Source: Caldilineaceae bacterium | GTDB lineage: Bacteria; Chloroflexota; Anaerolineae; Caldilineales; Caldilineaceae | Direction: 5' to 3' | Length of the DNA: 61,566 bases | NCBI GenBank assembly: GCA_020433455.1 | Contig: JAGRCP010000026.1 | Coordinates: 1-61,566, forward strand | In this document: piece after piece, positions 51,247 through 61,566 of the stretch | Layout: each line of letters opens with the position of its first letter | Position numbering within the stretch: position 1 is the first letter of the stretch | Translations under genes and position numbers: made by a program | The notes under the pieces: generated by a model | What the model was told of the DNA's origin: nothing | Database searches by the model: none | What the model saw: the letters and a program-made list of their open reading frames with translations, nothing else

Positions 51247-53775
51247 TTACTGCAACATGGCGGCGATGGCCTCGGTTGTCTCCGTATTGACGGAATCGAC
51301 TTCAACGTGATCTACCACATCGAAGCGGAATTCCCGCTCGCCGGTAGGCTGGCCATTCTCATCCAGGACTTCCACATAATCCACTTCGATGGTGTCGCCG
51401 GGTAAGAAGCGATTGCTGAGCAGCGCTTCGCTTAGTTCATCCTGCAGCTCAGTCTGAATGACGCGGCGCAAAGGTCGGGCGCCGTATTCGGGATCAAAGC
51501 CCGCTTCGGCAATGGCCATGCGTGCGGCTTCGGACGTAACCAGCTCCATATCCTGCTCGGCAAGCTGTAGGCGCAACGGCTTCAGCTCCAGCTCCACGAT
51601 CATGGCGATCTCATCGCGTGAAAGGCTGCGGAAGACCATGACGCCGTCCAGGCGGTTAATAAACTCAGGCCGGAATGTGCGCTTGAGCGCGTCCATGACC
51701 TTGGCCTTCATCTGGCCGTATTCCTGCTCGCGGGTTTCTTCATCTTCCCGGGTAATGGCAAAGCCGAGCTTGTTCGCCCCCTGAATGAGCTTGGCCCCGA
51801 TGTTGCTGGTCATGAGAATGATGGTGTTACGGAAATCCACCCGCCGCCCCTTGGCGTCGGACAGATAACCGTCTTCCATCACCTGGAGGAGCATATTGAA
51901 GGCTTCAGGATGCGCCTTTTCGATCTCATCCAGCAGGATGACGCTATAGGGGCGACGACGTACCGCCTCGGTAAGCTGGCCGCCCTCCTCATAGCCCACA
52001 TAACCGGGAGGCGCGCCCACCAGTCGGCTCACGTTGTGGCGTTCCATGAACTCGCTCATGTCCAGCTTGATGAGGGCTTCCTCACTGCCGAACATGAATT
52101 CAGCCAGCGTCTTGGCCAGCAGCGTCTTGCCCACGCCCGTGGGGCCCAGGAAAATGAAGGTCCCGATAGGCCGCCGAGGGTCTTTCAGTCCGGCCCGCGC
52201 GCGGCGTACGGCCTTGGCGATGGCCTTGATGGGCTCTTCCTGACCGATGACCCGCTGCTGCATGACTTTCTCCATCTCCAGCAGACGTTCCTTCTCCTCG
52301 CCCGCCATGCGATTGACGGGGACGCCGGTCCACATGGAGACAACCTCAGCGATGTCGTCTTCGGTTACCTGGGGCTTGTTGCTTTCTTCATTCCAGCCGG
52401 CGCGCAATTCGGTGATTTGCGCCTCCAGCTCGACTTCCTTGTAGCGCAGATCAATGGCGTCGTCATAGCGTTGGGATTCCAGCGCCTCATCCTTGGCCTT
52501 TTGCAGCTTCTTAAGATTCATAAACGTCTCGCGCAGGTTGGCTGCATAAGGCGTCTTGTACATGCGTACCCGGCTGCCCGCTTCGTCAATGAGGTCGATG
52601 GCCTTATCGGGCATGAAGCGATCCGGCACGTAACGGGCCGCCAAATTGGCGGCGGCCGCCAGCGCTTCATCGGTGATAATGAGCTTATGATGCTCTTCGT
52701 AGCGGGAACGTACGCCCCGCAAGATCATCACCGTCTCTTCTACCGACGGCTCAGCCACCAAAATGGGCTGGAAACGTCGCTCCAGAGCGGCATCGCTCTC
52801 GATATGCTTGCGATATTCATCCAGCGTCGTTGCGCCAATCACCTGTAGCTCGCCGCGACTCAGCGCAGGTTTAAGGATATTGGCGGCATCCACGCTGCTG
52901 CCCGCGGCGCCCGCGCCGACCAACATGTGTACCTCATCAATGAAGAGCAGAGCTTTGCTGCCGATAATCTCCTCGATTACCTTTTTCAGGCGCTCCTCAA
53001 ACTGGCCGCGGTACATGGTTCCCGCCACCAGACTGCCCACGTCCAGCATAACCAGCTGGCGATTAAGCAGAGGTTCCGGCACATCGCCTTCGATGATGCG
53101 CTGGGCCAGACCCTCGACAATCGCGGTCTTGCCCACGCCGGGTTCGCCAATGAGGGCCGGGTTGTTCTTGGTGCGCCGGCTCAAAATCTGGATAAGACGC
53201 TCGATCTCCATCTGACGACCGACTACCGGATCCAGGCGATTTTCTTCGGCCGCCAGCGTCAGGTCATACCCAAGTTGGTCAACCAGAGGCGTCTTGGATT
53301 CCTTCTTCTGCTTTTCCTTGCTTTGGGCCTGGTTTTGCAGGATGTTACGCGCCGTCTGCGTCTTGACCCGGTCCAGGTTGATACCCAAACCGCGCAGCAC
53401 GTTTACGGCAATTCCTTCGCCTTCCCGCACCAAACCGAGAAGCAGGTGCTCCGTGCCGATGTAGTTATGCCCCATGAGGCGGGCTTCATCCACAGCCAGC
53501 TCGATGACGCGCTTGGTACGCGGAGCCAATGACGGCTTGCCGAAAGGCGCGCGTTCCCCGCGTCCCACGGTGCGTTCCACGGCGCGGATAACCTGACCCG
53601 GCTCAACGCCCAATTCGCGCAGAACCTTAACGGCCACGCCGTTCTCTTCCCGCACCAGCCCCAGAAGCAGGTGTTCGGTACCGATATAGTTATGATTGAG
53701 GCGCAGCGCTTCTTCCTGCGCCAGAGTTAGGACTCGCCGTGCACGCTTGGTAAAACGGTCAAGTTTGTCTGACAT
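51247..53775 (-). CDS. clpC: ATP-dependent Clp protease ATPase subunit ClpC
   Basis: The 842-residue AAA+ unfoldase feeds substrates to ClpP. The N-terminus has the two Clp repeats (NHNYIGTEHLLLGLVREENG and its second copy). D1 has Walker A GEPGVGKTAIVEG, followed by the coiled-coil region with a UVR-like segment, and D2 has GPTGVGKTLLAK. The C-terminal D2-small domain ends with PLRRVIQTELQDELSEALL. The UVR element and length distinguish ClpC from ClpB and ClpA. AGAGGAT lies 6 bases before the ATG. No ctsR or mcsA/B genes are adjacent, unlike in Bacillus. A promoter 313 bases upstream implies a long leader. Confidence 0.96.
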   Translation of the reverse strand: MSDKLDRFTKRARRVLTLAQEEALRLNHNYIGTEHLLLGLVREENGVAVKVLRELGVEPGQVIRAVERTVGRGERAPFGKPSLAPRTKRVIELAVDEARLMGHNYIGTEHLLLGLVREGEGIAVNVLRGLGINLDRVKTQTARNILQNQAQSKEKQKKESKTPLVDQLGYDLTLAAEENRLDPVVGRQMEIERLIQILSRRTKNNPALIGEPGVGKTAIVEGLAQRIIEGDVPEPLLNRQLVMLDVGSLVAGTMYRGQFEERLKKVIEEIIGSKALLFIDEVHMLVGAGAAGSSVDAANILKPALSRGELQVIGATTLDEYRKHIESDAALERRFQPILVAEPSVEETVMILRGVRSRYEEHHKLIITDEALAAAANLAARYVPDRFMPDKAIDLIDEAGSRVRMYKTPYAANLRETFMNLKKLQKAKDEALESQRYDDAIDLRYKEVELEAQITELRAGWNEESNKPQVTEDDIAEVVSMWTGVPVNRMAGEEKERLLEMEKVMQQRVIGQEEPIKAIAKAVRRARAGLKDPRRPIGTFIFLGPTGVGKTLLAKTLAEFMFGSEEALIKLDMSEFMERHNVSRLVGAPPGYVGYEEGGQLTEAVRRRPYSVILLDEIEKAHPEAFNMLLQVMEDGYLSDAKGRRVDFRNTIILMTSNIGAKLIQGANKLGFAITREDEETREQEYGQMKAKVMDALKRTFRPEFINRLDGVMVFRSLSRDEIAMIVELELKPLRLQLAEQDMELVTSEAARMAIAEAGFDPEYGARPLRRVIQTELQDELSEALLSNRFLPGDTIEVDYVEVLDENGQPTGEREFRFDVVDHVEVDSVNTETTEAIAAMLQ

Positions 53776-53870
53776 AATTCATCCTCTTCGTAAAACAAGT
53801 AGTAAATCCCGACGGAAACGAGTAAAGAGTTTCGGCCAAAGGTAGCAACGTTATATTCCCGTCGCGGCAT

Positions 53871-53897
53871 TTACACAATTGTATAATCCAATTGTAA
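53871..53897. promoter_or_regulatory. A/T-rich inverted repeat in the clpC leader, possible operator
   Basis: TTACACAATTG (53871-53881) and CAATTGTAA (53889-53897) form an imperfect dyad about 100 bases before clpC. It is not a CIRCE, HAIR or CtsR heptad repeat, so any regulator is unknown. Confidence 0.35.
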
Positions 53898-54094
53898 TAG
53901 CCTTCTCATAAAGCGGGCAAGCTCATCATAGCAAATTTTAATAACAAACGCAGTAACGGCTGTTCCGCTTTGATCGCAAGGCAGGGCTGCAATTCCGAAT
54001 TGTTGTCCGGGATACAGCTATGACGATGACGAAGTGATGGGTAGTTGATAGTGGGCAGGATTCAGGGTTCGTGGGCTACGCTTCAGCAATTGCT

Positions 54095-54124
54095 ATTGTA
54101 ACGACTTCCCTCCAGCTTTGTCAA
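54095..54124 (-). promoter_or_regulatory. Promoter in the gap upstream of clpC
   Basis: On the minus strand a perfect TTGACA (54124-54119) is followed after 18 bases by TACAAT (54100-54095). The predicted start near 54088 gives a clpC leader of about 313 bases. The 53776-54334 gap otherwise contains only a GCATATGG/CCATATGC dyad (54291-54327) and no convincing gene. Confidence 0.65.
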
Positions 54125-54334
54125 CCAATCTTTCATTCGTCCCGCAATTTCAACATTACAGTGAAACTACGGATGGAATTCTGCTGGTGCAGGGGCTAGG
54201 ATCTGACCGTCTACGCTTGTCTTCTCAACGGCAACCAAGTCGGACAGGTTCCGCGGCTGAAGTCTGTTTTCTTTCCGCCCCTTAATTCTCGCATATGGCT
54301 GCATAGCAACCAACGCAACCATATGCTGCGGCAC

Positions 54335-54368
54335 AAAAAAGGCGGAAGGTGCGTATGCACCTTCCGCC
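54335..54368 (-). terminator. Intrinsic terminator after the ribosomal protein S1 gene
   Basis: GGCGGAAGGTGC (54341-54352) pairs perfectly with 54357-54368 around a 4-base loop. Six A at 54335-54340 become the U-run on the minus strand. Confidence 0.93.
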
Positions 54369-54421
54369 TCCCGTCTGCACCGGGTTTTCGTCCGGAAACA
54401 GCCTTAATCGGAAAACCCGAC

Positions 54422-55729
54422 TTAGTTTGCGAACTCCAGCACCGGCTCTTCGATCTCGGAAGATTCGACAACCTCTTCAATGACGAGGTCGCCGTCTGCT
54501 TCGCTGCTGGGAGCAATCTCCCAATCTAACTCGGGCTCCTGAACGGGCAAGGCCTGCTTAAGGCTCAAGCCCATGCGGCGGCGGTCAGTGTCGATCCGGA
54601 TGATGCGCAATTCGTGCAGTTCACCCTCGGCCACGACTTCCTTGGGATGACCAACCCGCTGATCAGCAAGCTCGCTGATGTGAATAAGTCCCTCAATCCC
54701 CGTGTCTTCCAGACGGGCAAAGGCACCGAAGTTCACCAGTTTGGTGATGCGGCCTTCCACAATCTGGCCCACTTCGTACGATTCGTTCACCAGATCCCAC
54801 GGCTCGGGCTGGAGGCGCCGCATGCTCAAACCAATGCGCCGACGCTCCACATCCACGCTAATCACAGCGACTTTAACCTTCTCACCAATCTTCACAACTT
54901 CGTTGGGATGAGAGACCCGGTTCCAGCTCAACTCGCTGAGATGGATCAGACCGTCAGCCCCGCCCAGGTCCACAAATGCGCCGAAGTCGGCAATGCTGGT
55001 GATGATGCCCTCATAGACATCGCCCTCAGCCAGGGACTTGAGCAGCTTGTCCTTCTGATGACGTCGCCATTCCCGCATCGCCTGACGTTCGGAAAGAATG
55101 AGGCGGTTGCGCCGACGGTCAATATCGATAACCTTAAGCTTGAGCGTCTCTTCCATGAGCGGCTCCCAGCGATCATCAGAGTCGTTCTCAACCTCATCAT
55201 TGCTGCGTGTAGCTTGACTGATAGGGCTGAGTTGGCTGGCGGGAACAAACCCGCGCAGCTGGCCGATACGCACAATAACGCCGCCCCGATTACAGGCGGA
55301 AACGATCCCCTCAAAAATATCCTGGGTCTCCATCAACTCTTCGGCGCGTTCCCAATCCTTCTCGGCCAGCGCCCGGGTGATGCTCAAGAGTAAATTGCCG
55401 TCGCGATCCTCGCGCATGACATAGACAGGCACTTCATCGCCGATGTCTAAACTCTCGAAGCTGTCACTAACCCGCTCCAATTCCCGACCGCCAACAATTC
55501 CCTCAGACTTAAAACCGATATCAACCAATAGCTCATGGGGCGTCTTGGCTACGACGGTACCGTTCCGAATTTGGCCGGACCGAGGCATCTGGATCGTTTC
55601 TTCGTATTCCTCCAGTAGCAGCGCCATAGGATGAATCTCTTGGGCGGCCTCTTCGGCAGCAAAGTAATCACCGGCGGCGGGGACGACAATCTGCGACGTT
55701 AAATCAGTGGGTGCGTGAACTTGTGACAT
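54422..55729 (-). CDS. rpsA: Ribosomal protein S1, four S1 domains
   Basis: The 435-residue protein contains four S1 RNA-binding domains, near residues 52-118, 135-215, 232-300 and 317-385. The last two have the clearest [22 protein letters not shown] and [22 protein letters not shown] cores. S1 unfolds mRNA and helps it bind the 30S subunit. The four-domain form is shorter than the six-domain E. coli protein and is usual outside Proteobacteria. The acidic C-terminus lacks a domain. The second domain carries a charged insertion ([14 protein letters not shown]). A GGAGG lies 13 bases before the ATG, which is a long spacing. Confidence 0.92.
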   Translation of the reverse strand: MSQVHAPTDLTSQIVVPAAGDYFAAEEAAQEIHPMALLLEEYEETIQMPRSGQIRNGTVVAKTPHELLVDIGFKSEGIVGGRELERVSDSFESLDIGDEVPVYVMREDRDGNLLLSITRALAEKDWERAEELMETQDIFEGIVSACNRGGVIVRIGQLRGFVPASQLSPISQATRSNDEVENDSDDRWEPLMEETLKLKVIDIDRRRNRLILSERQAMREWRRHQKDKLLKSLAEGDVYEGIITSIADFGAFVDLGGADGLIHLSELSWNRVSHPNEVVKIGEKVKVAVISVDVERRRIGLSMRRLQPEPWDLVNESYEVGQIVEGRITKLVNFGAFARLEDTGIEGLIHISELADQRVGHPKEVVAEGELHELRIIRIDTDRRRMGLSLKQALPVQEPELDWEIAPSSEADGDLVIEEVVESSEIEEPVLEFAN

Positions 55730-55808
55730 GGATAAACAACATCCTCCAAAAATAAAAATAGAACAGACCGGGATAACCGGCCGACAAAAAAGCGCGCTGT
55801 CCCTAATT

Positions 55809-56189
55809 TTAGGGAATCAACGCGATGGCTTCGATTTCCACCAGCCCGCCCAGCGGGAGAGCAGCGACGGCAACGGTGCTGCGGGCGGACGGCGTGCTGC
55901 TAAAGACTTCGCCGTAGATGCTGTTGACAACAGCAAAATCGGCCATGTCCGTCAAAAAGATTGTTGTCTTGACGACATGATCAAAGTCTGTGCCCGCCTC
56001 GGCCAGTACCGCGCGCAAATTCGCCAATGCTTGGCGGGTTTGCGCTTCCAGACCTGATTGAAGTGTACCGGATGTTGGATCCAGACCGAGTTGGCCGGAG
56101 AGGAAAAGCAAGCTGTCAGATCGAATCGCCTGAGAGTAGGGACCGACGGCAGCAGGGGCGTGTTGGGTGTAAATTGCTGTACGTTTCAA
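55809..56189 (-). CDS. ridA: RidA-family enamine/imine deaminase
   Basis: The 126-residue protein is a full-length RidA/YjgF homologue. It hydrolyses reactive enamines and imines such as 2-aminoacrylate released by PLP enzymes. Visible features are [30 protein letters not shown] and [22 protein letters not shown], with the catalytic Arg preceding STV. The start is TTG at 56189 with GAGG five bases upstream. It lies between the S1 and mreB genes on the same strand. Confidence 0.93.
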   Translation of the reverse strand: MKRTAIYTQHAPAAVGPYSQAIRSDSLLFLSGQLGLDPTSGTLQSGLEAQTRQALANLRAVLAEAGTDFDHVVKTTIFLTDMADFAVVNSIYGEVFSSTPSARSTVAVAALPLGGLVEIEAIALIP

Positions 56190-56371
56190 GAGAACCTCGT
56201 CAAATTTTTTTTAGCGCCGCAGTAGACTAACACATGCGTCCAATCAACGTCGCAAGTTGAATTGTAGACGATCTTACATCAGACGTCAAAATTTTTTGGC
56301 TATTAATGAAGAAAGAAGAAGAGAAATTGAGGGGTCTCCTCCTGAACAACTATAACAGATTCCTTCGGGAA

Positions 56372-56416
56372 GGTCTGCGAAAAATACGCCGGCTCCAGAG
56401 AGAAACCTCCCGAAAG
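56372..56416 (-). repeat. Structured 3'-UTR repeat, copy B (after mreB)
   Basis: On the minus strand this reads as copy A at 35657-35711: CTTTCGGGAGG, a TTTCTCTCT stretch, GGCGTATTTTTCGCAGA and CTTCCCGAAGG. The outer stem is kept with compensating or wobble pairs. It lies about 60 bases after the mreB stop, in sense orientation, within the mreB-ridA gap. Nothing else is evident in that gap. Confidence 0.75.
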
Positions 56417-56477
56417 CTGTGCAGTAATCCTCCTGAAAGGCCGGAAAAGACAACGTCGAGCGCTGATATAATTGCGC

Positions 56478-57503
<1,026 letters not shown>

Positions 57504-57678
57504 AATAACCCAATAAAACCGCCTTCAGCAATGAATAGAATCGATTATACCCGCGCAGGGAAGCTCTTCTCAAATCAGAAGGCGCTCGATTGAAGAGAAG
57601 CCAATACAATTGGGTGTGTTCAAACTCGGTTGGCGAAACACGGACGGCCGCAAGAGCACGCTCCCTACTGCTTTAACC

Positions 57679-57838
57679 GCACACAAAAGGTTTGAACTAT
57701 GATTTGATTGATTTGAGGACGGACTATGATTTTTTATTGTGTACGCGGTCCGGGCTGTTGATGACACAATCTTGGTCCACCATGCAATCACCAAAATCAT
57801 AGTTCGGACTGCCGCCTTCGCGCACAAAAGGTTTGGAC
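57679..57838. repeat. Composite repeat element with direct ends and an internal dyad
   Basis: Near-identical words CACAAAAGGTTTGAAC (to 57697) and CACAAAAGGTTTGGAC (57823-57838) bracket about 125 bases. Inside are GGACTATGATTTT (57721-57733) and its inverted copy AAAATCATAGTTC (57793-57805), plus ATTGTG and CACAAT, suggesting a long imperfect hairpin. AACTATGATTTGATTGATTT lies beside it. It fills most of the 462-base gap between atpC and mreB and looks like a non-autonomous mobile repeat. Confidence 0.55.
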
Positions 57839-57897
57839 AACAAAAATTCCCGGGATTCATGAAATCGGGCGCCTTCCCCATAAGGCGGTCTGCTGAT

Positions 57898-57934
57898 AAA
57901 AAAAAGCCGGGCCTCAACAGAGATCCGGCTTTTT
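57898..57934 (-). terminator. Intrinsic terminator after the ATP synthase operon
   Basis: AAAAGCCGG and CCGGCTTTTT bracket a loop of about 14 bases. Read on the minus strand it has a run of eight U after the stem, 32 bases beyond the atpC stop. Confidence 0.85.
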
Positions 57935-57965
57935 GTTGCCACTATGTTACAGGGTCGATGCGGCT

Positions 57966-58403
57966 TTACCCGCCCTCGAAGTCAGGTCGTTCCCGACGGC
58001 GGCGGCTGCGACGGTGGGCAATCTTAAGGCGCAAATTGCTGCGACGCAGCGCAGCCTCCATCACGGGACGCCGCTCCGAGGGCACGCCTTCCGCCAACGA
58101 CTGACGAGCCCGCTCGCGTGCGGCTTCAGCCCGCTCCACGTCAATCTCATCGGCGTATTCAGCCACATCAGCCAGCACGGTTACCTTATCGGGCCGCACC
58201 TCTACCACGCCGCCGGCCACAGCCATGTACTCGGCATTGCCGCCCTTATGGAGAACAATCTCACCGATCCCCAACGTCGTAAGCAAAGGAGCGTGACCGC
58301 CCAGAATGCCCATCTGCCCATCCTCACCCGGCAGCGAAATCATATCAACATCGTCTGCAACCAGCTTGCGCTCGGGCGTCACGATTTCTATGTGAATACT
58401 CAT
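57966..58403 (-). CDS. atpC: ATP synthase F1 epsilon subunit
   Basis: The 145-residue protein has the N-terminal beta-sandwich ([33 protein letters not shown]) and the C-terminal helical pair ([16 protein letters not shown]) that regulates rotation. The last 30 residues are strongly basic ([14 protein letters not shown]), which is unusual. The ATG at 58403 is used because it begins the conserved sandwich; an open frame upstream overlaps atpD. It closes the operon, 28 bases after atpD. Confidence 0.94.
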   Translation of the reverse strand: MSIHIEIVTPERKLVADDVDMISLPGEDGQMGILGGHAPLLTTLGIGEIVLHKGGNAEYMAVAGGVVEVRPDKVTVLADVAEYADEIDVERAEAARERARQSLAEGVPSERRPVMEAALRRSNLRLKIAHRRSRRRRERPDFEGG

Positions 58404-58431
58404 GGCCTTTTGTCCTTCGTGCTCGCAATGG

Positions 58432-59883
<1,452 letters not shown>

Positions 59884-59909
59884 TCATGGATCTATTAAGC
59901 CATTATGCG

Positions 59910-60776
59910 CTATTCTTGCGCCACCGAACCGCCGATGATATCCATCAACTCGTTGGTGATGCCTTCCTGGCGCGCTTTGTTGTACGTCAGCGTCAAGTCA
60001 TCCACCAGTTCCAACGCGGCGTCTGTCGCGTTGCGCATGGCCACCATCCGCGCCGAGTGTTCACTGGCGATGGATTCGTAGAGCGCCTGGAGGATCTGGA
60101 CTTCGGTAAAACCATAGAGCACCCGGCTCAGCACCGCCTCAGGCGACGGCTCAAAGATGTACTCCGGCGCCATACTGACAGAGGGCTCAGCCGGTTCAAT
60201 GGGCAGCAGCTTGCGTACCACCGGTTCCTGCACAATGGTGTTGACAAAGTCCGTATAAATCAGGTGGACCTCATCAAATGTGCCCCGGCTGTAATCGTCC
60301 ACCACCAGGCGGGTGATGGGCGACACGTCGTAGGTTGTGGGCGTGTCGGGCATTTCGGTAAATTCCGCCCGTACCACGGGGTCGTAACGCAGAAGCCAGT
60401 CGCGCCCCTTCTTGCCCACGGTGATTACCTCGACCTCGCGGCCCTGCTTGCGCTGTTCGCGCATGAAGTTAGCGGCCGCGCGGATGATGTTGGCGTTAAA
60501 GCCGCCGGCCAATCCCCGATCCGCCGTCACCAGCACAATGCCGACACGCTTGACGGGCCGGGGCTGGATCAGGGGGTCCAGATCATTCTCCGTGCTGGGC
60601 AGGCGCGCAATGTAGGAAAGCACCTCTTGCGCCTGGGTAGCATAGGGGCGGGTGGCCGTTACCTGATTTTGAGCTTTGCGCATTTTGGCCGCGGAAACGG
60701 CCTCCATGGCTTTTGTGACCTGCGAAATATTTTTGACGGACCGAATCCGGCGTCGAATTTCTCGGGTATTCGCCAC
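59910..60776 (-). CDS. atpG: ATP synthase F1 gamma subunit
   Basis: The 288-residue central stalk subunit has the conserved N-terminal coiled coil ([21 protein letters not shown]), the Rossmann-like middle ([15 protein letters not shown]) and the C-terminal helix ([20 protein letters not shown], then [20 protein letters not shown]). The start is GTG at 60776 with GGGGAG 8 bases upstream. It follows atpA by 104 bases. Confidence 0.97.
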   Translation of the reverse strand: MANTREIRRRIRSVKNISQVTKAMEAVSAAKMRKAQNQVTATRPYATQAQEVLSYIARLPSTENDLDPLIQPRPVKRVGIVLVTADRGLAGGFNANIIRAAANFMREQRKQGREVEVITVGKKGRDWLLRYDPVVRAEFTEMPDTPTTYDVSPITRLVVDDYSRGTFDEVHLIYTDFVNTIVQEPVVRKLLPIEPAEPSVSMAPEYIFEPSPEAVLSRVLYGFTEVQILQALYESIASEHSARMVAMRNATDAALELVDDLTLTYNKARQEGITNELMDIIGGSVAQE

Positions 60777-60880
60777 GGTGAAGGACTCCCCTCAATGGCA
60801 GACGGACGGTCTGACGGCCGGCTTACCGTACGCAGCCGGTCGTCAGCACATCGAAATCTCAGCGTATGAACGCGCCCTGC

Positions 60881-61566
60881 TTATTCAGGGACGCTCCACG
60901 TATTATTAAAGTCATCCAGCGCAAGCCCCAATGAATCAACGGTCTCATCCGACAATTGCTTGGTGCGCATAATGGACTGGCCAATCTCCGGATGGCTGGC
61001 ATCCATGTAGGCGTGCATATCGCTTTCCCAAGCCTTGACGTATTCCACCGGCACCTGATCCAGATAACCGTTGCCGGCCGCCCACAGGCTTATCACCTGC
61101 TTATCCAGCTCCAGCGGCTGGTATTGGGGCTGCTTGAGCAATTCCGTCAAGCGACGGCCGCGGTCAAGCTGGCGCTGGGTTGAGGCGTCCAGGTCGCTGC
61201 CGAACTGGGCGAAAGCCGCCAATTCGCGGAACTGGCTCAACTCCAGCTTCAGACGACCGGCCACTTTTTTCATGGCCTTGGTTTGGGCGTTGCCGCCCAC
61301 ACGGCTAACGGAGATACCCACATTCAGCGCCGGGCGAATACCGGCATAGAAGAGGTCGCTCTCCAGGAAGATCTGGCCGTCGGTAATGGAAATAACGTTG
61401 GTGGGAATGTAGGCGGACACATCGCCGGCCTGGGTCTCGATGATGGGCAGGGCGGTCAAGCTGCCGCCGCCTTCCTCATCCGACATGCGGGCGGAGCGCT
61501 CCAGCAGACGGCTGTGCAGATAGAAAACGTCGCCGGGGTACGCTTCACGTCCCGGCGGGCGGCGCA
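60881..61566 (-). CDS. atpA: ATP synthase F1 alpha subunit, C-terminal part
   Basis: The frame runs off the window edge; about 228 C-terminal residues are visible. They include [40 protein letters not shown] and the [19 protein letters not shown] segment that carries the arginine finger region, which identifies the alpha subunit. The C-terminal helical domain follows. It is the first visible gene of the atpA-atpG-atpD-atpC run; atpH and the Fo genes would lie beyond the edge. Confidence 0.96.
   Translation of the reverse strand, partial: RRPPGREAYPGDVFYLHSRLLERSARMSDEEGGGSLTALPIIETQAGDVSAYIPTNVISITDGQIFLESDLFYAGIRPALNVGISVSRVGGNAQTKAMKKVAGRLKLELSQFRELAAFAQFGSDLDASTQRQLDRGRRLTELLKQPQYQPLELDKQVISLWAAGNGYLDQVPVEYVKAWESDMHAYMDASHPEIGQSIMRTKQLSDETVDSLGLALDDFNNTWSVPE

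Overview
The window (about 61.6 kb, GC in the high 50s) is dense chromosomal bacterial DNA with no phage, plasmid, IS or CRISPR signature. Gene content and style suggest a Chloroflexota bacterium (Anaerolineae/Caldilineae-like). The evidence is a set of DUF4012 and DUF2723 surface-glycan genes, secreted repeat proteins ending in an FLPVVNR-like tail, a PfaA-like mega-synthase with its own phosphopantetheinyl transferase, and many small palindromic repeats between genes. This placement is inference from family knowledge; no rRNA gene is present.

Layout. 1-5.1 kb, + strand: the 3' end of recA, a perfect 60-bp palindrome, tgt, uppP, an orphan PstS-like lipoprotein and an acyl-CoA ligase. 5.3-19.7 kb, + strand: a lipid or polyketide locus with an acyl-CoA dehydrogenase, a 2705-residue KS-AT-KS-ACP-ACP-KR-DH synthase, a Sfp-type phosphopantetheinyl transferase, and carboxyltransferase, biotin carboxylase and biotin carrier genes. 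The last three could make the malonyl-CoA that the synthase needs. 19.8-27.1 kb, + strand: uvrB behind a consensus-like promoter and a Gram-positive-type LexA box, an alpha/alpha-barrel-like protein, a MOSC protein, and a gyrase/topoisomerase A subunit with a 248-residue histone-H1-like tail. 27.4-30.1 kb: a secreted protein with five SdrD-type B repeats. 30.2-35.8 kb, + strand: a SAM-cycle locus (LOG, PfkB kinase, GNAT, ahcY, metK) behind an attenuator-like leader.

35.8-42.6 kb, - strand: a five-gene surface-glycan operon (sortase-like lipoprotein lacking its cysteine, GT2/phosphoglycosyltransferase fusion, SH3/DUF11 protein, DUF2723 membrane glycosyltransferase, DUF4012 protein). 42.95 kb, + strand: a selenocysteine tRNA. 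43.1-47.4 kb, + strand: a four-gene operon of unknown function (small beta-rich protein, zinc-ribbon/subtilase/glycogen-binding-like fusion, esterase, ATP-grasp ligase). 47.5-61.6 kb, - strand: housekeeping genes (APC permease with a cytosolic tail, 3-hydroxyisobutyrate-dehydrogenase-like gene, clpC, rpsA, ridA, mreB, and atpA-atpG-atpD-atpC of the F-type ATP synthase).

The best candidates for undescribed biology are: the mega-synthase locus, whose two carrier domains carry Thr instead of Ser and whose biotin carboxylase has changed ATP-site residues; the gyrase A histone-like tail; the subtilase/esterase/ATP-grasp operon; the cysteine-less sortase; the GT2-PGT fusion; and a structured repeat found in sense orientation downstream of both metK and mreB.
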